A stretch of 64,000 nt of DNA from Corynebacterium pseudogenitalium (lineage in GTDB: Bacteria > Actinomycetota > Actinomycetes > Mycobacteriales > Mycobacteriaceae). Under the pieces are notes generated by a model. The model saw only the letters and a list, made by a program, of their open reading frames with translations. It ran no database searches and was not told the origin of the DNA. Below are positions 1 through 8,296 of this stretch, one piece after another. The position numbers and the translations under genes are program-made. The stretch covers positions 434,001-498,000 of the forward strand of contig NZ_CP072934.1 in the NCBI RefSeq assembly GCF_024453815.1, written 5' to 3'. Numbering within the stretch: position 1 is the first letter of the stretch; each line of letters opens with the position of its first letter.

Positions 1-1
1 G

Positions 2-58
2 TTCGCCGAGCACGTCGCGCCGGCGCTTGGGTGGGAGCCAGCGAACGCGGCTTCCTAA
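2..58 (+). CDS. C-terminal end of an upstream gene (partial)
   Basis: An open frame enters from the left edge and stops at a TAA (56-58), giving 18 residues ending in the context FAEHVAPALGWEP. It runs toward the fructokinase gene and overlaps its end by four bases. The FAEhVaPAL pattern resembles the C-terminus of luciferase-like (LLM class) flavin oxidoreductases, but 18 residues are too few to assign a family. It could also be chance. Confidence 0.35.
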   Translation, partial: FAEHVAPALGWEPANAAS

Positions 59-921
59 TCCAGCTCGTGGGCGAAGGGGGTGTCTGCGCCGGTGCGCGAC
101 ACCGTGATCGCGGCCGCGCGGGTGGCGAACGTGAGGATCTCGCGCCACTCCTCCTCGCCGAGGGCGAGCAGGCCGTCGCGGTCCAGGCCGCGGGCGTCGA
201 ACTGGTGGACCAGCGCCGCCATCACCGTGTCCCCGGCCCCAATCGTGTCCGCGACCGTGACCTTCGGTGACGGGACCGTGACCGTGCCGAACGGCGCGCG
301 TACCCGCAGGCCGTCGGCGCCGAGCGTGGTCACCACGACTGGCACGTGGGAGGTGTCACCGAGGAACTCGACTTCCTCGTCGGAGAGTTTGAGCACCGTT
401 ACGGAATCGAGCAGCCCCCGCAGGAACAGGCGGTGTTTCTCGGAGGCGAACGCCGGGCGGATATTCGGGTCCAGGCAGACGATTGCGCCGTGCTTCGCCG
501 ACTCAGAGGCGGCCTCCGCGTAGCGCAGCGACGCGGGCTCTAGCGCCAGGGACAGGGTCCCAAACACCGCGTAGCCCTCCTGCACCGGGACCGGCTGTGC
601 GAAGCGGTCGGCAGTGCCGTCGACGTAGAACGTGTACGTTGCCGAGCCGTTCTCCGCCAAGGCGGTGACAGCCAGGGTGGTGGGCTCGTCCCCGCGACCG
701 CAGTTGGTGAGGTCCACGTGGGCGTCGAGAAGCGATTGGGCGAGTGCCTCCCCGAAGTTGTCGCGAGACAACCGTGACTGGAAGGAGACGTCTGCGCCGA
801 GTCGGCCCAGCGCACGGGCCACATTGAACGGGCCGCCACCGAGCGCGGGCACCAGCGGCGCGAGCGGGGAACGGTCCTGGGGGACAAGGTCAACGAGGGC
901 TTCGCCGTACACAGTGATCAT
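55..921 (-). CDS. PfkB-family carbohydrate kinase, probable fructokinase
   Basis: 288-residue sugar kinase of the PfkB/ribokinase family, expected to phosphorylate fructose with ATP in the cytoplasm. The N-terminal glycine-rich substrate signature (GGGPFNVARALGRLGA, about residues 28-43) and the C-terminal DTIGAGDT motif with the catalytic Asp (about 228) are both present. I chose the ATG at 921 because the protein then starts MITVYGEALVDLVP, the usual family start; the longer frame adds 14 non-family residues that overlap the GH32 start. It diverges from the GH32 gene across only 23 bp. With that hydrolase and the PTS permease it forms a sucrose module in which it would recycle released fructose. 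Substrate specificity is inferred from context. Confidence 0.88.
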   Translation of the reverse strand: MITVYGEALVDLVPQDRSPLAPLVPALGGGPFNVARALGRLGADVSFQSRLSRDNFGEALAQSLLDAHVDLTNCGRGDEPTTLAVTALAENGSATYTFYVDGTADRFAQPVPVQEGYAVFGTLSLALEPASLRYAEAASESAKHGAIVCLDPNIRPAFASEKHRLFLRGLLDSVTVLKLSDEEVEFLGDTSHVPVVVTTLGADGLRVRAPFGTVTVPSPKVTVADTIGAGDTVMAALVHQFDARGLDRDGLLALGEEEWREILTFATRAAAITVSRTGADTPFAHELD

Positions 922-927
922 GGTTCC

Positions 928-944
928 ACCGTAGACTAAGTCGC
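928..944. promoter_or_regulatory. Overlapping divergent promoters of the fructokinase and GH32 genes
   Basis: On the plus strand TAGACT (932-937) lies 7 nt before the GH32 ATG. On the minus strand TACGGT (933-928) lies 6 nt before the kinase ATG. Both spacings fit -10 boxes of leaderless transcripts, and the two boxes share two base pairs. Each -35 region would then lie inside the other gene. This is inferred from spacing only. Confidence 0.5.
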
Positions 945-2249
945 ATGACGTACCGGCCAACATTTCACCTGTCCCCGCCGCAAGGGCGCCTCAACGACCC
1001 GAACGGCGTCACGCTCATCGGCGACCAACTCCACGTGTTTTACCAGCATGATCCGTGCTTTCCGCACGCTGCGAAGCGCACCGGTTGGGGCCACGCCGTC
1101 ACCACAATTGGGGGTGAGGAGGGCCTGGGCCAGTGGCGTCACCTCCCCGACGCGCTGTACCCGGACTTCCCGTACGACACGCACGGGTGCTACTCCGGGT
1201 CCTCCGTGGTCCACGACGGTGAAGTCATGCTGTTTTACACCGGCAACGTGAAGGAGGATGGGCGCCGCCTGACCACGCAGAACCTGGTTCGGGTTGAGGA
1301 CCTGGAGGGCCCGATGGGCGGTGTGTACCACCGTGCGCCAGAGAATCCGCTCATTGACGGCCCAGCCCTCGGCTTTACCGCCCACTACCGGGACCCGCAC
1401 GTCACCCAGAATGAGGACGGCTCCTGGCGCATGGTGCTCGGCGCGCAGCGTGAGGAGGAGCGCGGCGCGGTGGTGCTCTACGAGTCACCGGACCTGCTGA
1501 ACTGGTCGTTTGCTGGCGCGCTGCAGTTCGAGGGGCTGGACCCGCGCGTTGAGGCCGCCTACATGTGGGAGTGCCCGAACCTGCTGCGGATGCGTGACCA
1601 CGCGACGGGGCAGTGGCGCGAGGTGCTGGTGCTGTGCCCACAGTACCCGGGCTCGGACGAGTGCGGCTACGTCGTGGGCACGCTGGATGGGCTGTGGTTC
1701 CGCGTGGAGTCGCAGTTCCGGGCGTTGGACTTTGGGCATCAGTTTTACGCGCCGCAGATGGTCGCCGAGGACGATGGCGATGCGCTGTTGCTCGGTTGGA
1801 TGGGACTGCCTGCCCGCGATGACACCCCAACGCTTCAGGCAGAGGGCTGGGTGCATCAGCTGACGTTGCCTCGCAGGCTCCAACTTGTCGACGGCCAGCT
1901 TCGCACCGAACTCCTTCTCCCAACCGATCCCGCGGGGATGGTCGTGCACCGCGAAGTTCTCAGGGGACAGCCGTGGGAGGCCGACCTGGTCGACGATGCC
2001 GGTGGCGTTGGTGCTCACGTGGCGTGGCGGCCTGGCGAGGCCGGGCGTGGAATGCTGAGCGTGACGGTCGGTGGTGATGAGCGCAGTGCCGAGTGCGCGC
2101 AGGGCGAGCTCGTGGTGTGCGCTGACGGCGCCGCCCTCGAAGTTGTCGCTGGGGGCGGGGAGGTGGCGTTTTCCTCGGCGGTGTTCGGTACCGGCGGAGC
2201 CCCTTGGATGGCCGTGGAGGGACGTGAAATCGGCCACAACCGGGGGTAA
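945..2249 (+). CDS. scrB: Glycoside hydrolase family 32, sucrose-6-phosphate hydrolase
   Basis: 434-residue GH32 enzyme, expected to hydrolyse sucrose 6-phosphate (or sucrose/fructan) to a glucose unit and fructose. All three GH32 signatures are visible: NDPNG (residues 17-21, nucleophile Asp18), RDP (about 148-150, transition-state Asp) and WECPNL (about 208, acid/base Glu). The N-terminal beta-propeller covers about residues 1-300 and the rest fits the usual beta-sandwich. There is no signal peptide, so it is intracellular, consistent with a PTS-fed pathway. The ATG at 945 leaves no room for an SD and has a -10-like TAGACT 7 nt upstream. The PTS gene follows after 69 bp on the same strand. 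Confidence 0.9.
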   Translation: MTYRPTFHLSPPQGRLNDPNGVTLIGDQLHVFYQHDPCFPHAAKRTGWGHAVTTIGGEEGLGQWRHLPDALYPDFPYDTHGCYSGSSVVHDGEVMLFYTGNVKEDGRRLTTQNLVRVEDLEGPMGGVYHRAPENPLIDGPALGFTAHYRDPHVTQNEDGSWRMVLGAQREEERGAVVLYESPDLLNWSFAGALQFEGLDPRVEAAYMWECPNLLRMRDHATGQWREVLVLCPQYPGSDECGYVVGTLDGLWFRVESQFRALDFGHQFYAPQMVAEDDGDALLLGWMGLPARDDTPTLQAEGWVHQLTLPRRLQLVDGQLRTELLLPTDPAGMVVHREVLRGQPWEADLVDDAGGVGAHVAWRPGEAGRGMLSVTVGGDERSAECAQGELVVCADGAALEVVAGGGEVAFSSAVFGTGGAPWMAVEGREIGHNRG

Positions 2250-2278
2250 TCGGACGCAAGTAAGCTGATTTATGCCCG

Positions 2279-2320
2279 TATAGATGTTTGACTGTGTGGG
2301 AAGAGAAAGGATTCCCACAT
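2279..2320 (+). promoter_or_regulatory. Leader of the PTS gene: -10-like box and hairpin around the start codon
   Basis: A -10-like TATAGA lies at 2279-2284. A perfect 8-bp inverted repeat (TGTGGGAA 2295-2302, TTCCCACA 2312-2319) puts the SD (AAAGGA, 2306-2311) in its 9-nt loop and the A of the start codon in its 3' arm. This could tune translation or mark an operator. Confidence 0.45.
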
Positions 2321-4301
2321 GGACCACAAAGAAGTAGCCCGGCGGGTCCTCGCCGGGGTAGGGGGCGAGGAAAACATCGTTGGCGTCGCCCACTGCGCGA
2401 CGCGACTGCGTTTCGTGCTTAAGGACGTCGACAAGGTTGCGCAGGATACGCTGGAGAACGACCCTGATTTGAAGGGCACGTTCGCAACCGGCGGCATGTT
2501 CCAGATCATCGTCGGCCCCGGTGACGTGGACATTGTCTTTGATCAGCTCAACGGCATGACCAGCAAGAGCATTGCTGTCTCCACGGAAGACCTGAAGGAA
2601 GTAGCGGCGAACCAGGGCAACTGGTTTACGCGCTTCATTAAGGTCTTTTCTGACATCTTCGTGCCGCTGATCCCAATCCTGGTTGGCGGCGGTCTGCTCA
2701 TGGCGCTCAACAACGTCCTGACCGCCGAGGGGTTGTTCGGGGAGAACTCCCTGGTGGGGATGTTCCCGCAGATCCAGGGTCTGACGGAGATCATCAATGT
2801 GCTGGCCTCCGCACCGTTCGCGTTCCTGCCGGTGCTGGTGGGGTACTCCGCGACGAAGCGCTTCGGTGGCAACGAATACCTCGGCGCCGGCATGGGCATG
2901 GCGATGGTTCACCCGGCGTTGGTCAACGGCTACGACGTGGCGAACTCCGTTGCCGACGGAACGATGCCGTTCTGGGACCTGTTCGGCTTGCCAGTCGCGC
3001 AGGCGGGTTACCAGGGTGCGGTGCTGCCGGTGCTGGCGGTCGCGTGGATCTTGGCAACGATCGAGAAGTGGTTCCACAAGCGTCTGAAGGGTACGGCGGA
3101 CTTCCTGATTACTCCGCTGGCAACCCTGCTGATTACGGGCTTCATTACCTTCATCGCCGTCGGCCCGTTTGTCCGCTGGCTCGGTGACCTGCTGATTGTC
3201 GGCCTCTCCAGCCTGTACGACTTCGGTGGCCCAATCGGTGGCCTGCTCTTCGGTCTGGTGTACTCGCCGATCGTGATCACTGGCCTGCACCAGTCCTTCC
3301 CGCCAATCGAGCTCGAGCTGTTTAATCAGGGCGGCTCCTTCATCTTCCCGACGGCCTCCATGGCGAACATCGCGCAAGGCGCAGTGGCCCTTGCCGTGTA
3401 CTTCCTGGCGCGCAACGCAAAGCTCAAAGGTCTAGCTGGTTCCTCGGGCATCTCGGCCGTATTTGGTATCACGGAACCCGCCATCTTCGGCGTCAACCTG
3501 CGCCTCCGCTGGCCCTTCTTTATCGGCCTCGGCGCGGCCGGTATTGGTGCAATGCTGATTGCGATCTTTGATGTCAAGGCAGTTGCGCTTGGTGCGGCGG
3601 GCTTTATCGGCGTGGTCTCCATCCGCGCGAATGACATGGTGACCTTCCTGATCCTCGGCGTCATTACGTTCGTGATCGCCTTCGTGGCGGCCTACGGGTA
3701 CGGGCGCTACCTGGTGGGCAAGCATGGCAGCATCGATCCGGACGCAACCGAGGATCCAGCCGCCGATGCCGCTGCCGAGCAAGCGCTGCTCGAGGCGTCC
3801 GACGAGGCGCTCCACGTCGTGGCGCCTCTCGAGGGCAACGCCGTGCCGCTTGCGACGGTCAGTGACCCGATGTTTGCCCAGGGCAAGCTGGGGAACGGCG
3901 TGGCAATCGTGCCGACGGTTGGGGAGCTGCGCGCACCCGTCGCCGGTACGGTTGCGGTCACGTTCCCGTCCGGCCACGCCTACGCAATCCGCGCCAAGGG
4001 GACCGATGGCAAGAACGTGGACATTCTCATGCACATCGGCTTCGACACCGTGAACCTCAAGGGCGAGCACTTCACTGCACACGTGAAGAAAGGTGACGTC
4101 GTAGAAGCAGGCCAGCTCCTCGCGACGTTCGACATCGCGGCCATCCGCGACGCAGGATACGAAGTGACGACCCCGATTGTTGTCTCGAATACGAAGCGGG
4201 TAGGGGAGATTGGGGCGTCGACAAGCCTTCCTGCAGACACGAAGTTTGGAGACGACCTCTTCTTCGTCGAGCCGAAAAAGATAGCCGAAGAAGCAAAATA
4301 A
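2319..4301 (+). CDS. PTS EIIBCA permease, sucrose/beta-glucoside family
   Basis: 660-residue phosphotransferase permease with domains in the order IIB-IIC-IIA. The IIB domain (about residues 1-90) has the phosphorylated Cys26 in the HCATRLRF motif. The IIC domain (about 100-470) is a run of hydrophobic segments with the conserved [10 protein letters not shown] loop. After an Asp/Ala-rich linker, the IIA domain (about 490-660) carries the active His572 in [10 protein letters not shown]. It takes up a disaccharide across the membrane with phosphorylation from HPr. The neighbouring GH32 hydrolase and fructokinase make sucrose the most likely substrate; beta-glucoside or another glucosyl-fructoside is possible. 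The short hairpin overlapping its start is described separately. Confidence 0.9.
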   Translation: MDHKEVARRVLAGVGGEENIVGVAHCATRLRFVLKDVDKVAQDTLENDPDLKGTFATGGMFQIIVGPGDVDIVFDQLNGMTSKSIAVSTEDLKEVAANQGNWFTRFIKVFSDIFVPLIPILVGGGLLMALNNVLTAEGLFGENSLVGMFPQIQGLTEIINVLASAPFAFLPVLVGYSATKRFGGNEYLGAGMGMAMVHPALVNGYDVANSVADGTMPFWDLFGLPVAQAGYQGAVLPVLAVAWILATIEKWFHKRLKGTADFLITPLATLLITGFITFIAVGPFVRWLGDLLIVGLSSLYDFGGPIGGLLFGLVYSPIVITGLHQSFPPIELELFNQGGSFIFPTASMANIAQGAVALAVYFLARNAKLKGLAGSSGISAVFGITEPAIFGVNLRLRWPFFIGLGAAGIGAMLIAIFDVKAVALGAAGFIGVVSIRANDMVTFLILGVITFVIAFVAAYGYGRYLVGKHGSIDPDATEDPAADAAAEQALLEASDEALHVVAPLEGNAVPLATVSDPMFAQGKLGNGVAIVPTVGELRAPVAGTVAVTFPSGHAYAIRAKGTDGKNVDILMHIGFDTVNLKGEHFTAHVKKGDVVEAGQLLATFDIAAIRDAGYEVTTPIVVSNTKRVGEIGASTSLPADTKFGDDLFFVEPKKIAEEAK

Positions 4302-4339
4302 AAGTTTTTTAGAAAACTGGCAACAACCTTAAATTGGCC

Positions 4340-4348
4340 TGCTAATCT
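4340..4348 (+). promoter_or_regulatory. Extended -10 promoter for the tandem small secreted genes
   Basis: TGCTAATCT fits an extended -10 (TGn + TAATCT at 4343-4348) in an AT-rich stretch after the PTS gene. Transcription would start near 4355, giving a leader of about 55 nt with a strong SD (AGGAGG) before the first small gene. Confidence 0.45.
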
Positions 4349-4410
4349 GTTGGTGTCTTGTTCAGCGCGCTAGCTCACAAGGGTCTAGCGGACATCACAG
4401 GAGGAAAACT

Positions 4411-4635
4411 ATGAAACTTCGTCGCATTCTCGCCGCAGGCCTCGTGGCTTCCGCTCTTGCAGTGGGCGCACCGGTCGCACAGGCAGCACAGCCAGCGCCA
4501 GAACCGCTGGCAGGTGTCCTGCACGAGCTGAAGCGCCTCGGTGGCTACCAGGCACAGAACCTGATCCTCGTGCCTGCACTGCTGTCCTCTTTGGGCTTCC
4601 TGACGAACATCGCGACGTCTTCGCAGCGCGTCTAA
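4411..4635 (+). CDS. Small secreted protein A (tandem paralogue)
   Basis: 74-residue protein with a Sec signal peptide: Lys/Arg start, hydrophobic core about residues 7-22, and a VAQAA cleavage site near 25. The mature chain of about 49 residues carries EPLAGVLHELKRL and a hydrophobic NLILVPALLSSLGF segment. No family was recognised. It shares its start (MKLR), the PEPL..V..EL motif and the NL.LVPA.LSS.G motif with the next gene, so the pair arose by duplication. It has a strong SD (AGGAGGAAAAC) and codons like those of the nearby ribosomal genes, which suggests high expression. It may be an abundant envelope or membrane-active peptide; the function is unknown. Confidence 0.75.
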   Translation: MKLRRILAAGLVASALAVGAPVAQAAQPAPEPLAGVLHELKRLGGYQAQNLILVPALLSSLGFLTNIATSSQRV

Positions 4636-4677
4636 ATCCCACCCATTCACCCGAGACCATAGAGAGAGAACGTAAGA

Positions 4678-4941
4678 ATGAAACTTCGTAACGCAATTGC
4701 AGTTGCCGCTTCTGTTGTTGTCCTGTCTGGCGTTGTTGCTACCGATGCAAGTGCTGCACAGTACCCAGAGCCGCTGAACAACGTCATGAACGAGCTGCGC
4801 AACTTCGCTGGCCCGCAGGGTCCGAACCTGCTGCTGGTTCCGGCTGTGCTTTCGTCCATCGGTGTCGTCAACATGGCCGTTGTGGTCATCCTGTCGATCG
4901 TTGCTGCGGCAACCGGCGTGGGCATCGCTGCTTCGAGCTAA
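4678..4941 (+). CDS. Small secreted protein B (tandem paralogue)
   Basis: 87-residue paralogue of the preceding gene, 42 bp downstream on the same strand. The signal peptide (about residues 1-27, site near DASAA) is followed by PEPLNNVMNELRNF and NLLLVPAVLSSIGV. Unlike protein A it extends into a second hydrophobic stretch (about residues 60-85, rich in V, I, A and G), so the mature form could insert in a membrane. Codon use is strongly biased (GTT, GCT, CGT), as in highly expressed genes. A Rho-independent terminator follows 20 bp later. I recognise no family; corynebacterial porins are a loose analogy only, as those I know lack signal peptides. Confidence 0.75.
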   Translation: MKLRNAIAVAASVVVLSGVVATDASAAQYPEPLNNVMNELRNFAGPQGPNLLLVPAVLSSIGVVNMAVVVILSIVAAATGVGIAASS

Positions 4942-4961
4942 GTGCTCACCGAGCAATAACG

Positions 4962-4996
4962 AACGCCCCTTCCCTTCGCGGGAACGGGGCGTTTTC
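4962..4996 (+). terminator. Rho-independent terminator after the small secreted genes
   Basis: AACGCCCC (4962-4969) pairs with GGGGCGTT (4986-4993), with an inner TTCCC/GGGAA extension and a T run. It lies between convergent genes and may also stop transcripts of the transporter on the other strand. Confidence 0.85.
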
Positions 4997-5010
4997 CATG
5001 TACTTGGGGG

Positions 5011-5817
5011 TTAGCGGCGTGTTGCCAGTGGCGTTGCCGGGGTACCGCCCTTGTTCAGCCACGCGTAGACGCCGCCCATGATGAAGCCACCGCCGATATA
5101 GTTGCCGACCCACACGATGAACCAGTTCAACAGGCCGTTCGTCAGCGTGAACCCGGCGAAGTGCTCGGCGCCGATGCCGTAACCCGCCAGGGAGAAAACG
5201 ACGAAGCTGGCGATGGAGTGCTCGTACCCCATTGCGGCGAATGCAGGAACGATCAGCATGATGGCGAGGAACTTCGCGGTGAAGTCCTTGCCAGCCTGGA
5301 TGGCGAGCAGCACGCCGATGTTGACCACGATGTTGGCGAAAATGCCTTCCATGAACAGCAAGCTGTCCGGCTTCGCGAGCTTGGTCTCAACGGTCGCGGC
5401 GAGGAAGCTGTCCATCCCGATCGGCTGGAACGCCGTGGCGTGGACCAGGAATACCGCGGTGATGAGGACGCCGAGCAGGTTGAAGATGGTGCAGGTGGAG
5501 ACCATCAGGAAGCCCTTGAGCCAGGGGAGGCGTCCCGAGGCGCTGCCGTAGGTCATGAACATCATGTTGCCGGTGGCGAGCTCCGCACCCAGGACAACGA
5601 TGACGTACAGCGAGAGGCAGAAGATAGCTGCGAACACGAAGCGGCCGTAGCCGGGGGCGCTGCTTTCTACTTGGGTGGAGGCGACGGTGGCGAATGCCGT
5701 CATGATCGTCAAAAACATGCCGGCGAGCATGGAGCGTACCGCGAACTTGGGGAGTTCGTAGGTGTAGAGGTACGACTTGAAGCCGATTGAATCCGCAAGT
5801 GTGCCATCGAAGTTCAT
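5011..5817 (-). CDS. Formate/nitrite transporter (FNT) family channel, copy 1
   Basis: 268-residue integral membrane protein of the FNT family (FocA/NirC type), which conducts small anions such as formate or nitrite. Visible signatures are GAELATGNMMFM, a segment around NIVVNIGVLLA and the C-terminal WVGNYIGGGFIMGGVYAWLNK, with about six hydrophobic segments. I chose the ATG at 5817 because it follows a -10-like TATGGT by 7 nt; a longer frame starts at 5829 or 5874. It diverges from rplN. A second FNT gene lies on the other side of rplN-rplX-rplE and has the same C-terminal motif, so the two are paralogues. The substrate cannot be told from sequence. Confidence 0.88.
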   Translation of the reverse strand: MNFDGTLADSIGFKSYLYTYELPKFAVRSMLAGMFLTIMTAFATVASTQVESSAPGYGRFVFAAIFCLSLYVIVVLGAELATGNMMFMTYGSASGRLPWLKGFLMVSTCTIFNLLGVLITAVFLVHATAFQPIGMDSFLAATVETKLAKPDSLLFMEGIFANIVVNIGVLLAIQAGKDFTAKFLAIMLIVPAFAAMGYEHSIASFVVFSLAGYGIGAEHFAGFTLTNGLLNWFIVWVGNYIGGGFIMGGVYAWLNKGGTPATPLATRR

Positions 5818-5832
5818 AGGTATGACCATACC
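5818..5832 (-). promoter_or_regulatory. Palindrome overlapping the FNT copy 1 -10 box
   Basis: GGTATG-AC-CATACC (5819-5832) is a perfect palindrome. It contains the minus-strand TATGGT (5830-5825), which sits 7 nt before the ATG. A regulator bound here would block transcription, so it is a candidate operator. Confidence 0.5.
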
Positions 5833-5876
5833 AAAGGTCAGAACCGGGCACGAATCCACACAACCAAAAGTCATGG

Positions 5877-5906
5877 TTTGCGGGCGCGCATGTTCCGTGC
5901 TTTAAT
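5877..5906 (+). promoter_or_regulatory. Candidate promoter for rplN-rplX-rplE
   Basis: TTTGCG (5877-5882), an 18-nt spacer and TTTAAT (5901-5906) form a plausible promoter facing rplN. This leaves a leader of about 160 nt. Other AT-rich hexamers exist in the region, so the assignment is tentative. Confidence 0.35.
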
Positions 5907-6073
5907 GTTCCAGTTGTCCTTTGCTGCGTGTTTGCTCTGCGCGTTTCCGAGCTGAGCATGTACGCCTGCGGTGCCGAAGGTGCCGTCGACAAGCGAAAAG
6001 ACATCGAAGACATTGACCACGTGCGTATAGGACGGAAATCTAACGCACATCGACCCAGGTCAGGAGACCAATA

Positions 6074-6442
6074 GTGATTCAGAAGGAATCGCGCCTGAAG
6101 GTCGCCGACAACACCGGTGCACGTGAAATCCTGTGCATCCGTGTCCTCGGCGGATCCGTTCGGCGCTTCGCCGGCATCGGCGATACGATCGTCGCCACTG
6201 TGAAGGAAGCTGCCCCAGGCGGCAACGTTAAGGAAGGCGAAGTCGTTAAGGCTGTCATCGTTCGTGCGAAGAAGGAGACCCGTCGTCCGGACGGCTCCTA
6301 CATCGCGTTCGACGAGAACGCTGCAGTGCTGATCAAGAACGACACCGAGCCCCGCGGCACCCGTATCTTCGGCCCAGTTGCTCGCGAGCTGCGCGACAAG
6401 AAGTTCATGAAGATCGTTTCTCTCGCACCGGAGGTGATCTAG
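6074..6442 (+). CDS. rplN: 50S ribosomal protein L14
   Basis: 122-residue L14, full length for the family, part of the large subunit near the factor-binding region. The start [19 protein letters not shown] and the end [12 protein letters not shown] are characteristic. It uses a GTG start at 6074 with the SD AGGAGA (6063-6068). It begins a three-gene operon with rplX and rplE, separated from the rest of the spc genes by 3.6 kb of other genes. Confidence 0.98.
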   Translation: MIQKESRLKVADNTGAREILCIRVLGGSVRRFAGIGDTIVATVKEAAPGGNVKEGEVVKAVIVRAKKETRRPDGSYIAFDENAAVLIKNDTEPRGTRIFGPVARELRDKKFMKIVSLAPEVI

Positions 6443-6444
6443 GG

Positions 6445-6759
6445 ATGAAAATCAAAAAGGGCGATATGGTCCAGGTCATCTCTGGCAAGGATAAGGGCGC
6501 GCAGGGCAAGGTTATTGAGGCATACCCGAAGCGTCAGCGCGTTCTCGTTGAAGGCGTGAACCGTATGAAGAAGCACGTCGCGAACTCCTACAACGAGCGC
6601 GGCGCAGAGTCCGGCGGCATTGTCACCCAGGAAGCTCCGATCCACGTCTCCAACGTGATGGTCCTGGATTCCGACGGCAAGCCGACGCGCGTGGGCTACC
6701 GTTTCGACGAAAACGGCAAGAAGGTCCGCGTTGCAAAGTCGAACGGGAAGGACATCTAA
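6445..6759 (+). CDS. rplX: 50S ribosomal protein L24
   Basis: 104-residue L24, an assembly-initiating protein of the large subunit. The KOW motif is clear near the N-terminus ([20 protein letters not shown]). It starts 2 bp after the rplN stop, so translation is probably coupled, and it is followed by rplE after 2 bp. Confidence 0.98.
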   Translation: MKIKKGDMVQVISGKDKGAQGKVIEAYPKRQRVLVEGVNRMKKHVANSYNERGAESGGIVTQEAPIHVSNVMVLDSDGKPTRVGYRFDENGKKVRVAKSNGKDI

Positions 6760-6761
6760 GC

Positions 6762-7340
6762 ATGGCTGAGAACTACACCCCTCGTCTGAAGACCCAGTAC
6801 AAAGAGGACATCCGTACCAAGCTCAACGATGAGTTCAAGTACGACAACGTCATGCAGATCCCAGGTCTGACCAAGATTGTTGTCAACATGGGTGTCGGCG
6901 ACGCTGCACGTGACTCCAAGGTCATCAACGGCGCGCTCGAGGACCTCGCCGCGATCACCGGCCAGAAGCCACAGCTTCGCCGTGCGAAGAAGTCCATCGC
7001 TAACTTCAAGCTCCGTGAAGGCATGCCGATCGGCGCGAAGGTCACCCTCCGCGGCGACCGCATGTGGGAGTTCCTGGACCGCCTGCTGACGGTTGCTCTG
7101 CCACGTATTCGTGACTTCCGTGGCCTCAGCGACAAGCAGTTCGACGGTGCAGGCAACTACACCTTCGGCCTGACCGAACAGACGATGTTCTACGAAATCG
7201 ACATCGACAAGATCGATCGCGTCCGCGGCATGGACATCACCGTCGTTACCACTGCAACGAACGACGACGAGGGTCGCGCACTCCTGCGCCACCTCGGCTT
7301 CCCGTTCGCTGACAAGGACGGCAAGATGCAGCGCGCATAA
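6762..7340 (+). CDS. rplE: 50S ribosomal protein L5
   Basis: 192-residue L5, a 5S rRNA-binding protein of the central protuberance. Family blocks such as [14 protein letters not shown] and [19 protein letters not shown] are present. It is the last gene of this ribosomal block. In many bacteria rpsN and rpsH follow directly, but here a stem-loop and a transporter gene follow and no rpsN is seen. Confidence 0.98.
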   Translation: MAENYTPRLKTQYKEDIRTKLNDEFKYDNVMQIPGLTKIVVNMGVGDAARDSKVINGALEDLAAITGQKPQLRRAKKSIANFKLREGMPIGAKVTLRGDRMWEFLDRLLTVALPRIRDFRGLSDKQFDGAGNYTFGLTEQTMFYEIDIDKIDRVRGMDITVVTTATNDDEGRALLRHLGFPFADKDGKMQRA

Positions 7341-7364
7341 CGCGTCACTGCTTTTCGACGATCG

Positions 7365-7392
7365 CCCCTGCGACCCAACCGGGTTGCGGGGG
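7365..7392 (+). terminator. Stem-loop after rplE, probable terminator
   Basis: The arms 7365-7376 and 7381-7392 form a continuous 12-bp RNA stem (two G-U pairs) around an AACC loop. The downstream T run is imperfect (GTCTTTTGG), so it may end or attenuate transcription between rplE and the transporter. Confidence 0.55.
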
Positions 7393-7431
7393 TGTACGTC
7401 TTTTGGGGGAACCTGCAGAGCACACCCGAAT

Positions 7432-7470
7432 AGTACGCATGTACTGTTTTTGGGAAACGTTCGATAGACT
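7432..7470 (+). promoter_or_regulatory. Promoter region of FNT copy 2 with inverted repeat
   Basis: AGTAC-GCAT-GTACT (7432-7445) lies where the -35 region would be for the -10-like TAGACT at 7465-7470. It is a candidate operator, different in sequence from the palindrome at FNT copy 1. Confidence 0.4.
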
Positions 7471-7513
7471 GAATCCTTGCAACAATCTCTCAGGTGAATT
7501 TGAGGAGGCCACG

Positions 7514-8296
7514 ATGGCTTTGCAGGAAATGGTCCACGCAGGGGCCAAAAAGAAAGAGCAGCTTCTCGATAATGAGATGCCACGGTTTTTCGTCCGCGCG
7601 ATTCTCGCCGGCATTTACCTGACCGCCGGTACGGCGTTCGCCGCGGTGGCGGGAAATGCGGTCAATGAATATGCGCCGGGGCTCGGCTCGGTTGTGTTCG
7701 CCTTGCTGTTCGGGCTTGGCCTGTTCGCGATCGTCATCCTGAACGCGGAGCTTGCAACGGGCGACATGATGTTTGCGTCCTGGGCGGCGACGGACAAGGT
7801 GTTCAGCTGGGGCAAGGGTATTTGGCTCGTCGTTGTGGTGACGGTGGCGAACCTGATCGGTGCGATCATTTTCGCGGCTGTGATGAGCCAGTCGGCCAAG
7901 TTCGGCTCGATGGATAACAGCCACCTGATTGTCACTCTGGTTGAGGGCAAGTTGGCGAAGCCGTTCTTCGGCGCGCTGCTTGAGGCGATCTTCGCGAACT
8001 TCATTGTCAACATGGCGATTGTTGGTGCGCTGCTGGCGAAGGAGTTCATCTCCAAGTTCGTCGTGATCCTGCCGCTGATCGCTATCTTCGTTGGCCTGGG
8101 CCTCGAGCACGTTATTGCGAACTTCTCGCTGTTCTCCCTGGCGTTCCTGTCCAGCACGCCACCTGAGGGATTCACCGCCGCTGCAATCCTGAGCAACTGG
8201 GTTGCTGTGTGGATCGGCAACTTCATCGGCGGTGGCCTGTGCATCGGCGGTGTCTACGCTTGGTTGAACAAGACGAAGACGGTGTACAAGGACTAG
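7514..8296 (+). CDS. Formate/nitrite transporter (FNT) family channel, copy 2
   Basis: 260-residue FNT channel with the family signatures NAELATGDMMFASW, NFIVNMAIVGALLA and WIGNFIGGGLCIGGVYAWLNK and about six hydrophobic segments. The ATG at 7514 follows a clear SD (GAGGAGG); a longer upstream frame has no family match. It converges on fdhD, overlapping its end by 4 bp. The fdhD neighbour favours formate as substrate, but that is inference. It is a paralogue of the FNT gene at 5011-5817, with conserved core and termini. Confidence 0.9.
   Translation: MALQEMVHAGAKKKEQLLDNEMPRFFVRAILAGIYLTAGTAFAAVAGNAVNEYAPGLGSVVFALLFGLGLFAIVILNAELATGDMMFASWAATDKVFSWGKGIWLVVVVTVANLIGAIIFAAVMSQSAKFGSMDNSHLIVTLVEGKLAKPFFGALLEAIFANFIVNMAIVGALLAKEFISKFVVILPLIAIFVGLGLEHVIANFSLFSLAFLSSTPPEGFTAAAILSNWVAVWIGNFIGGGLCIGGVYAWLNKTKTVYKD

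Noticed and set aside
1485..3377. 630-codon minus-strand frame across the GH32 and PTS genes
   Set aside because: It spans two real genes and their promoter gap, and has no recognisable features.
4303..4318. Terminator after the PTS gene (AGTTTT-TTAG-AAAACT)
   Set aside because: The stem is short and A-T only, with no T run after it, so termination would be weak.
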